From Chloroflexota bacterium (GTDB lineage: Bacteria > Chloroflexota > Limnocylindria > Limnocylindrales > CSP1-4), in the NCBI GenBank assembly GCA_021790375.1, contig JAJYEB010000146.1:1-5459 (forward strand): 5,459 nt of DNA, in the 5' to 3' direction. A model generated the notes under the pieces. The model did not search any database, was not told the DNA's origin, and saw only the letters and a list, made by a program, of their open reading frames with translations. Below, piece after piece: positions 1-4,436 of this stretch. A program made the position numbers and the translations under genes. The first letter of the stretch is position 1; each line of letters starts with the position of its first letter.

Positions 1-1
1 C

Positions 2-925
2 AACCCGCGCAAGATGGGCCGGTCGATGCTCCCGTCCACCGTGGCCCCGGATCGCCTGGGCGCGATGCAGATCTCCGAGGGTCTCTACGACCTGACCCCC
101 GTGGTCCTCGAGAACATCGAGCACCTGGGCCTCGACTACCTGATCCCCATCGGCGGAGACGACACCCAGAGCTTCTCGCACGCGCTCGTCGGAGCGGGCG
201 TCCCGCTCATCGGGATCCCCAAGACCATGGACAACGACGTCCAGGGCACGGAGTACTGCATCGGGTTCTCCACCGCCATCGACCGGGCCAAGGAGCTCAT
301 CAACCGGCAGCGGACCACGCTCGGGTCGCACGAGCGGATCGGCGTCTTCCGGATCTTCGGGCGGGACGCCGGGTTCACCGCGCTGCTCACGGCGTACGTC
401 ACCTCGACCCGCTGCGTGATCCCCGAGGCCCGCTACGACCTGGACCTGCTGTGCAGCCTGCTCGTGGAGGACAAGCGCAACAACCCCAGCCGCTACTCGA
501 TCGTGGTGACCGCCGAGGGCGCCATCTGGGAAGGGGGCGCGCTGGCCGAGTACGGTGACGTGGACAGCTTCGGGCACCGCCACAAGGTGAACGTCGCCGA
601 GGCACTGGCCGACGAGATCAAGCGACGGACCGGCGAGGACGCGGTCGCCAGCGAGCTCACGTACGACCTGCGAAGCGGCGACCCGGACGGGGTCGACACG
701 ATCGTGGGGATCACGTTCGCCAACATCGCCATGGACCTCGTGGAGGAGGGACGGACGGGGCGCATGACGGCGATCCTCGGCGGCTCCTTCACCCACAGCC
801 CGCTGCCGGATCCGAAGATCGGACCACGGAAGGTGGACATCGCGAGCATGTACAACGTCGAGCGACTGCGGCCCCAGTACGCCGGTCGGTCGGGCCGGCC
901 GATGCTCCTGGTGACGGCCGACTGA
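2..925 (+). CDS. 6-phosphofructokinase, PPi-dependent type by signature (5' partial)
   Basis: Phosphorylates fructose 6-phosphate at C1 in the cytosolic glycolytic pathway. The reading frame is open to the left edge (first codons N-P-R-K, then ATG at 14), and the family normally begins near an S-R-T-N-P stretch about 80-100 residues in, so the N-terminus lies outside the window. Visible motifs are GGDDT (nt 152-166), PKTMDND (218-238, whose first Asp is the usual catalytic base), a G-R-D-A-G-F substrate-loop segment near 359-376, and T-A-E-G-A near 509-523. ATP-using PFKs have Gly where this protein has the second Asp of GGDD and the Lys of PKTMDND; Asp plus Lys at those two places marks PPi-dependent enzymes and related group III PFKs. 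The phosphoryl donor is inferred from these residues only. The stop codon is TGA 923-925, followed by a G/C-rich hairpin and then tRNA genes. Confidence 0.9.
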   Translation, partial: NPRKMGRSMLPSTVAPDRLGAMQISEGLYDLTPVVLENIEHLGLDYLIPIGGDDTQSFSHALVGAGVPLIGIPKTMDNDVQGTEYCIGFSTAIDRAKELINRQRTTLGSHERIGVFRIFGRDAGFTALLTAYVTSTRCVIPEARYDLDLLCSLLVEDKRNNPSRYSIVVTAEGAIWEGGALAEYGDVDSFGHRHKVNVAEALADEIKRRTGEDAVASELTYDLRSGDPDGVDTIVGITFANIAMDLVEEGRTGRMTAILGGSFTHSPLPDPKIGPRKVDIASMYNVERLRPQYAGRSGRPMLLVTAD

Positions 926-945
926 CGGGCTGCCGGGGCGGCCCG
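926..945 (+). terminator. GC-rich hairpin just after the pfk stop; possible terminator without T-tract
   Basis: CGGGC (926-930) pairs with GCCCG (941-945), and the stem continues inward through a T-G wobble and two G-C pairs around a CGGG loop. It begins at the base after the stop codon. No T-run follows, so termination is only a possibility; the region is so G/C-rich that chance hairpins are common. Confidence 0.3.
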
Positions 946-975
946 GGTTCGTGCGGCCCGGTCCCGTCCGGGTGC

Positions 976-981
976 TATCAT
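976..981 (+). promoter_or_regulatory. Candidate -10 box for the tRNA genes
   Basis: TATCAT matches five of six positions of TATAAT and stands out in very G/C-rich sequence. It lies 11 nt before the mature 5' end of tRNA-Ser, leaving room for a start point and a very short leader. No convincing -35 box is seen at 16-18 nt upstream. Confidence 0.45.
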
Positions 982-992
982 CCGGGCCGCGC

Positions 993-1084
<92 letters not shown>

Positions 1085-1094
1085 CCTCCTGCGT

Positions 1095-1170
1095 GCGCCC
1101 GTAGCTCAGTGGATAGAGCGTCAGGTTGCGGACCTGAAGGTCGTGGGTTCGAGTCCCGCCGGGCGCGCCA
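1095..1170 (+). tRNA. tRNA-Arg with anticodon GCG, CCA encoded
   Basis: The acceptor stem GCGCCCG (1095-1101) pairs fully with CGGGCGC (1160-1166), the discriminator is G1167 and CCA is encoded at 1168-1170. The D stem is GCTC/GAGC (1104-1107/1116-1119) and its loop AGTGGATA carries the A20 that marks tRNA-Arg. The anticodon stem TCAGG/CCTGA (1121-1125/1133-1137) holds loop TTGCGGA, giving anticodon GCG at 1128-1130, which reads CGC and CGU. The variable loop is 5 nt and the T arm is GTGGG-TTCGAGT-CCCGC (1143-1159). Most bacteria use an A34 (inosine) ACG anticodon for this codon box, so GCG is uncommon. Confidence 0.95.
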
Positions 1171-1186
1171 GTCCCTTCCGGCCTCG

Positions 1187-2224
1187 TCACGGCTGGAGCC
1201 GCTCGGCCAGGTAGCGGATCGCGCCGGGGTAGCGGTACTCGATGGAACCGTGGCCAGCGTCGAACAGCTCGAAGAACGGTTCCGGCGCCCCGGCTGCCAC
1301 CAGCGCCCGCCGGTACGCCTCCGCGCCGAGATCCAGGAAGTACTCGTCGTGGGTCCCCGCGTCGATGTAGATCGCGCGCAGGGAGCGGACGGCCCCGGCA
1401 TGAACCGGAACCATCCGCACCGGGTCCCAGCGGAGCCAGCGCTCCCAGACGTCCGGCACCAGCTGCCCGGTCGCGACGTCGAACGGCAGATGGATCGTCC
1501 CGTCCGGGTCGGCCGAGTAGCAGGCGGCCATCGCCCACTGGTTCACCAGGACCCCGTCGGCCGGGCGGGACATCGCGGGTCGCCGGCGGAAGTCCTCCCA
1601 GAATCGATCGAACGACCCCTCGTAGTGATCGCGCAGGGCGCGCGCCGCCGGAGCGAACTCCTGCTGGTAGCAGGCCTCGAACAGGGCGTCCCCGGCGTGG
1701 GTGGCCAGTCCGCCCCACAGGTCGGGCCGGAGCATCGGGGTCACCATGGCGCCGTACCCGCCGCTGGACTTCCCGGTGATCCCGCGGTGCTCGCGCCCGG
1801 GAAGCGTCCGGTAGTGCTCGTCCACCCAGGGCACGACCTCCTCGCAGAGGTACGTGTGGTACCGACCGGTCGCTGGCGAGTCGAGGAACTGGCTGCCGCC
1901 GTACGAGGTCCAGCAGTCGACGAAGACCACGATGGCCGGCGGGGCGGCGATGCTCCCGCCGGCGCCGGCGAAGAGCGCGTCGACCAGTTCGGGCACGGTG
2001 GGCCGGAAGGCATGCCGGTTCCGCCACATGTCGAGCTGGCCGGTCATCCCCTGGAGCAGGTAGATCGAGGGGAAGCGACGGCCCCCTGATGCATCGTAGC
2101 CGGGCGGCAGATACACCCAGATGGGGCGATCGGCGGGGTCACCCAGCGGATTGTCGCGGAGCACGCGGCTCTCGAGGACGGCCTCCTCGAGGCGGCCGGC
2201 GAACGGACGTGACCAGGGTTGCAT
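1187..2224 (-). CDS. alpha/beta-hydrolase-fold esterase (EstD / enterochelin-esterase-like)
   Basis: A predicted serine hydrolase of 345 residues, similar in layout to the putative esterase family (PF00756: esterase D, Fes-like and mycolyltransferase-like proteins). Substrate unknown. After an N-terminal strand segment (I-W-V-Y-L-P-P-G-Y, residues 35-43) comes Y-L-L-Q-G (55-59), where these enzymes usually have LLHG. The nucleophile elbow is G-K-S-S-G-G at 151-156 with Ser153 in the GxSxG position. Likely acid and base are Asp293 (G-T-H-D-E-Y) and His325 (D-A-G-H-G-S). No signal peptide or membrane segment is evident, so it is probably cytosolic. The start is ATG 2224-2222, chosen because AAGGGGG lies 5 nt upstream and the homologous part begins there; the frame stays open further upstream only because the tandem repeat there lacks stops. 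It converges on tRNA-Arg with 16 nt between and no visible terminator. Confidence 0.88.
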   Translation of the reverse strand: MQPWSRPFAGRLEEAVLESRVLRDNPLGDPADRPIWVYLPPGYDASGGRRFPSIYLLQGMTGQLDMWRNRHAFRPTVPELVDALFAGAGGSIAAPPAIVVFVDCWTSYGGSQFLDSPATGRYHTYLCEEVVPWVDEHYRTLPGREHRGITGKSSGGYGAMVTPMLRPDLWGGLATHAGDALFEACYQQEFAPAARALRDHYEGSFDRFWEDFRRRPAMSRPADGVLVNQWAMAACYSADPDGTIHLPFDVATGQLVPDVWERWLRWDPVRMVPVHAGAVRSLRAIYIDAGTHDEYFLDLGAEAYRRALVAAGAPEPFFELFDAGHGSIEYRYPGAIRYLAERLQP

Positions 2225-2229
2225 GCGAT

Positions 2230-2236
2230 CCCCCTT
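2230..2236 (-). promoter_or_regulatory. Ribosome binding site of the esterase
   Basis: On the minus strand AAGGGGG ends 5 nt before the ATG at 2224-2222. This decides the start against upstream in-frame codons inside the repeat array. A weak -10-like TACCCT (plus-strand 2253-2258) lies 28 nt before the start codon, without a recognisable -35 box. Confidence 0.6.
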
Positions 2237-2263
2237 GAAGCGTGGCAGCACGAGGGTATCCCC

Positions 2264-2428
2264 ACGTGCGTGCACGGTGCGTGCCCGCGGTGTGCGGGGT
2301 GCGTGCCGGGTGCGTGCCCGCCCGGCGCCGGGTGCCTGCCCGGTGCGTGCCCGCGGTGCGCGGGGTGCGTGCCCGGTGCGTGCCCGCCCGGCGCCGGGTG
2401 CATGCCCGGTGCGTGCCGCGTGCGTGCC
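2264..2428. repeat. Tandem array of about fifteen 11-bp units in a divergent intergenic region
   Basis: The segment divides into consecutive 11-mers starting at 2264. The commonest forms are CGGTGCGTGCC (2275, 2341, 2374, 2407) and GGGTGCGTGCC (2297, 2308, 2363); variants include CGCGGTGTGCG, CGCCCGGCGCC (2319, 2385) and GCGTGCGTGCC (2418). Six units form a 66-bp higher-order repeat: 2275-2340 and 2341-2406 differ at only 3 positions, so the block was duplicated recently. The array fills most of the space between the esterase start (2224, minus) and the paiB start (2475, plus). It has few stops in any frame, which creates false upstream extensions of both genes. Function is not known; it could be replication slippage or an array of protein-binding sites. 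Confidence 0.9.
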
Positions 2429-2435
2429 CGACGCG

Positions 2436-2467
2436 TTGGACGCCCTTGCGCGCGTGCCTGTCATACT
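2436..2467 (+). promoter_or_regulatory. Candidate paiB promoter (leaderless arrangement)
   Basis: TTGGAC (2436-2441) resembles a -35 box. Two overlapping -10 candidates follow: TGTCAT (2459-2464, spacer 17) and CATACT (2462-2467, spacer 20). With CATACT, transcription would begin about 7 nt later, at or next to the GTG at 2475. No purine-rich Shine-Dalgarno sequence lies before that GTG. The sequence also abuts the end of the 11-bp repeat array. Confidence 0.4.
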
Positions 2468-2474
2468 GCCCGGC

Positions 2475-3158
2475 GTGTACGTCCCCGCACATTTCAGGCC
2501 CGACGACGCCGACGTTCGGGAGCTGCTCGCGAACCACGGGGCCGCCGACCTGATCACCTCCACGTCGCGCGGCCTGATGGCCACGATGCTCCCGTTCGTC
2601 TACGACGGTCCCGGCAGCAGGCCGGACGCGGGTGAGCACGGCACGCTGCTCGGACACGTGGCCCGCAACAACGACCAGTGGCGCGAGCCGGTGCAGGGCG
2701 AGGCGCTGGTCATCGTCCGCGGCCCGGACGCCTACATCACGCCGTCCTGGTATGCCACCAAGCGCGAGCACGGCCGGGTGGTGCCGACCTGGAACTACAT
2801 CACCGCGCACGCGTACGGCCGGCTCGTGATCCACGACGATCCCGCCTGGGTCGAGGCGCTGGTCCGCCGGCTCACCGCCCGGCACGAGGCCCACCGTGCG
2901 GAGCCGTGGTCGGTGGACGACGCGCCACCCCGGTACATCGAGGGACAGCTGCGCGCGATCGTCGGGGTCGAACTGCAGATCGAACGGGTGGAGGGCAAGT
3001 TCAAGCTGAGCCAGAACCGCTCGGAGGCCGACGTGGACGGCGTCATCGCCGGCCTCGACGAGTCGGGCGGAGCCCGACTGGCGAGCGCGATGCGGGAGGC
3101 GCGACGCACGCCGGATCGGCAGGACGCCGTGGGCAGCCGCGAGGTGCGGACTCGTTGA
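2475..3158 (+). CDS. paiB: PaiB-type FMN-binding negative transcriptional regulator
   Basis: A 227-residue protein matching the PaiB family (PF04299), which has a flavin-reductase-like split-barrel fold and is named after a Bacillus regulator of sporulation and protease genes. Its direct biochemical role is poorly defined. Recognisable family features are the opening M-Y-V-P-A-H-F (1-7), G-H-V-A-R-N-N-D-Q-W (60-69), Y-I-T-P-S-W-Y (87-93) with Lys96, V-P-T-W-N-Y (103-108) and the C-terminal K-F-K-L-S-Q-N-R (175-182). The length is close to the usual 205-215 with a short polar tail. The GTG start is chosen because it places the family's conserved M-Y-V-P at the N-terminus; upstream in-frame sequence is repeat-encoded and unrelated. 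No Shine-Dalgarno is seen. Its TGA stop (3156-3158) lies inside the -35 box of the next promoter, so paiB read-through would run into the attenuator. Confidence 0.9.
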   Translation: MYVPAHFRPDDADVRELLANHGAADLITSTSRGLMATMLPFVYDGPGSRPDAGEHGTLLGHVARNNDQWREPVQGEALVIVRGPDAYITPSWYATKREHGRVVPTWNYITAHAYGRLVIHDDPAWVEALVRRLTARHEAHRAEPWSVDDAPPRYIEGQLRAIVGVELQIERVEGKFKLSQNRSEADVDGVIAGLDESGGARLASAMREARRTPDRQDAVGSREVRTR

Positions 3159-3184
3159 CACCCCCGCGGCGGGTCGCGTACTGT
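3155..3184 (+). promoter_or_regulatory. Promoter of the aroF-aroA leader transcript
   Basis: A perfect -35 box TTGACA (3155-3160) is followed after 18 nt by TACTGT (3179-3184), which keeps the key T, A and final T of the -10 consensus. Transcription would start near A3191, three bases before the leader peptide GTG. The -35 box contains the stop codon of paiB. Confidence 0.75.
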
Positions 3185-3193
3185 TCGCGCACC

Positions 3194-3232
3194 GTGAGAG
3201 CGATCTTCTTCTTTTACCGCGGCCCGGCGTGA
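3194..3232 (+). CDS. aroF leader peptide MRAIFFFYRGPA
   Basis: Twelve codons starting GTG (3194) and ending TGA (3230-3232). Four consecutive control codons, TTC TTC TTT TAC (3206-3217), encode Phe-Phe-Phe-Tyr, two end products of the pathway begun by the downstream enzyme. The peptide itself probably has no function; its translation would sense charged tRNA-Phe and tRNA-Tyr. There is no Shine-Dalgarno, and the predicted transcript starts about 3 nt before the GTG, so initiation is probably leaderless. The ORF also contains AGA, and its TTT is the only TTT Phe codon I find among the window's genes. The last codons form the 5' arm of the long hairpin, coupling ribosome position to RNA folding. 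Support is positional: promoter, ORF, hairpin, terminator and aroF in the expected order. Confidence 0.82.
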   Translation: MRAIFFFYRGPA

Positions 3233-3274
3233 CCGCTCGGGGGTCCTGAGACCCGAGCCGGGTCGTGCCGGGTG

Positions 3275-3306
3275 GGCAGAGGTCTCGGACCTCTGCCTTT
3301 TTGTTT
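3275..3306 (+). terminator. Intrinsic terminator (attenuator) ahead of aroF
   Basis: GGCAGAGGTC (3275-3284) pairs perfectly with GACCTCTGCC (3288-3297) around loop TCG, followed directly by TTTTTGTTT (3298-3306). The only T-run of this size in the window sits here, 37 nt before the aroF start, so it cannot be the terminator of a complete upstream gene alone. It would also stop read-through from paiB. Confidence 0.93.
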
Positions 3307-3325
3307 ATCCGCTGCGGGAAGCGCC

Positions 3326-3334
3326 GGGGAAGGG
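3326..3334 (+). promoter_or_regulatory. Ribosome binding site of aroF
   Basis: The purine block GGGGAAGGG ends 8 nt before ATG 3343. It supports this start against the in-frame GTG at 3265, which would place coding sequence inside the attenuator. Confidence 0.65.
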
Positions 3335-3342
3335 TCGGTCGG

Positions 3343-4419
3343 ATGTTCGTCGTGATGGCCGTGGGGGCGAGCGAGGCGGAGGTCAACGCCGTGAAGGCGC
3401 AGGTCCTCGCCGAGGGGCTGCACCCGCACGAGAGCCCGGGGATCGACCGGGTCGTGATCGCCGTGGTGGGCGACGTGGGCCCGCGCAAGCAGGTCCTGAT
3501 GAACCGCCTGTCGGCGCTGCCCGGCGTGGAGTCGGTGACGCCCATCACGCGGCCCTTCAAGCTCTCCAGCCGGGAGTTCCACCCGGCCGACACGGTGATC
3601 CGGGTGGGCAGCGCCACGATCGGAGATGGCTCGCTCACGGTGATGGCCGGCCCATGCTCCATCGAGAGCCGGGAGCAGCTCATGGAGACGGCCCTGGCCG
3701 TGGCCGCGGAAGGCGCCACGATCCTCCGGGGCGGAGCCTTCAAGCCGCGCACCAGCCCCTACTCGTTCCAGGGACTGGGCGTGGAGGGGCTCCGCTACCT
3801 CGCGGAGGCCGGCCGCGAGACCGGGCTGCCGGTGGTCACGGAGGTCATGGAGCCCGGCCAGGTCGACGTGGTGAACCGCTACGCGGACATCCTCCAGATC
3901 GGCACCCGCAACATGCAGAACTACTCGCTGCTGCAGGCGGTGGGCAGGATCGACGCCCCCGTGATGCTCAAGCGCGGCTACGGCGCCACCATCGAGGAGT
4001 GGCTCATGGCCGCCGAGTACATCGTGTCGGCCGGCAACCCGAACGTAATCCTCTGCGAGCGTGGCATCCGCACGTTCGAGACGTACACGCGGAACACGCT
4101 CGACATCTCGGCCGTGCCCCTGCTGCACCACCTGACGCACCTGCCGGTGATCGTGGACCCGTCCCACGCCACGGGCAAGCGCTGGCTGGTGAAGCCGATG
4201 GCGCTGGCCGGCGTGGCGGCGGGCGCCGACGGCATCATGGTCGAGGTGCATCCGCGCCCCGAGACCGCCCTGTCGGACGGCGAGCAGTCGCTGACGCTCG
4301 ACCAGTTCCGGGAGCTGATGCCGGCGCTGCGCGCCATCCACCGCGAGGTGGGCGACCTCCACCGCGATCCCGTCCTCGAGACTGCCGCGCTGGGCGTCGG
4401 CGGCTCGAGCAAACACTGA
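3343..4419 (+). CDS. aroF: 3-deoxy-7-phosphoheptulonate (DAHP) synthase, class I-beta with ferredoxin-like regulatory domain
   Basis: Condenses phosphoenolpyruvate and erythrose 4-phosphate to DAHP, the first shikimate-pathway step; cytosolic and metal-dependent. The 358-residue protein follows the Thermotoga maritima enzyme closely: a ferredoxin-like regulatory domain (about 1-70), a linker ending S-R-E-F-H-P (76-81), then a TIM barrel. Metal ligands by alignment with that enzyme are Cys105 (A-G-P-C-S), His275 (V-D-P-S-H), Glu301 (E-V-H-P) and Asp312. PEP/E4P-binding segments [11 protein letters not shown] (134-144), L-K-R-G (209-212) and C-E-R-G-I-R-T-F (238-245) are intact. ATG 3343 is chosen because the homologous domain begins there (M-F-V-V) and a purine-rich RBS precedes it. 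In the Thermotoga enzyme this N-terminal domain mediates tyrosine inhibition; the same is likely but not proved here. The upstream leader suggests additional control by attenuation. aroA follows after 17 nt. Confidence 0.96.
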   Translation: MFVVMAVGASEAEVNAVKAQVLAEGLHPHESPGIDRVVIAVVGDVGPRKQVLMNRLSALPGVESVTPITRPFKLSSREFHPADTVIRVGSATIGDGSLTVMAGPCSIESREQLMETALAVAAEGATILRGGAFKPRTSPYSFQGLGVEGLRYLAEAGRETGLPVVTEVMEPGQVDVVNRYADILQIGTRNMQNYSLLQAVGRIDAPVMLKRGYGATIEEWLMAAEYIVSAGNPNVILCERGIRTFETYTRNTLDISAVPLLHHLTHLPVIVDPSHATGKRWLVKPMALAGVAAGADGIMVEVHPRPETALSDGEQSLTLDQFRELMPALRAIHREVGDLHRDPVLETAALGVGGSSKH

Positions 4420-4436
4420 TCGGGGCGCGCGTCGAC

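Larger units (their letters stand above)
3191..3306 (+). promoter_or_regulatory. Transcription attenuator of aroF (Phe/Tyr leader)
   Basis: The leader RNA holds, in order, a Phe/Tyr-rich small ORF, a long hairpin and an intrinsic terminator. The hairpin has an outer stem in which 3223-3234 pairs without interruption with 3261-3272 (12 pairs, two G-U), and an inner stem in which 3235-3241 pairs with 3252-3258, then TC/GA around loop CTGA after a two-G bulge. A competing antiterminator is possible: 3246-3253 (CCTGAGAC-C) can pair with 3281-3288 (GGTCTCGG; 8 pairs, one G-U), which uses the right side of the inner stem and the core of the terminator. Predicted effect: ribosomes stalling at Phe/Tyr codons block the 5' side of the outer stem, free the antiterminator strand and let transcription reach aroF. 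Pairings were made by eye and no energies were calculated. Confidence 0.8.

Noticed and set aside
2264..2428. CRISPR array
   Set aside because: The unit is 11 bp and contiguous, with no unique spacers and no cas genes nearby.
2121..2474. Upstream extension of paiB through the repeats (to 345 residues)
   Set aside because: Overlaps the esterase gene on the other strand and encodes only repeat-derived Arg/Ala/Pro sequence; the family N-terminus begins at GTG 2475.
2225..2584. Upstream extension of the minus-strand esterase through the repeat array (to 465 residues)
   Set aside because: The extra residues are a low-complexity translation of the 11-bp repeat, overlap paiB, and a good RBS marks the ATG at 2224.
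3216..3274. Long hairpin 3222-3273 as a second terminator
   Set aside because: It is strong but not followed by a T-run; the T-run belongs to the hairpin at 3275-3297.
3191..3306. T-box or metabolite riboswitch ahead of aroF
   Set aside because: No T-box sequence or specifier loop is seen, and the leader is short; the FFFY small ORF explains the region better.
3265..3342. Start of aroF at GTG 3265
   Set aside because: It would lie inside the attenuator and terminator and add 26 residues absent from the family; ATG 3343 has an RBS and matches the known N-terminus.
2139..3752. Long minus-strand ORF of 537 codons, and a similar one at 3214-4416
   Set aside because: Antisense shadows of paiB and aroF caused by high G+C; no recognisable domain and coding bias belongs to the plus strand.
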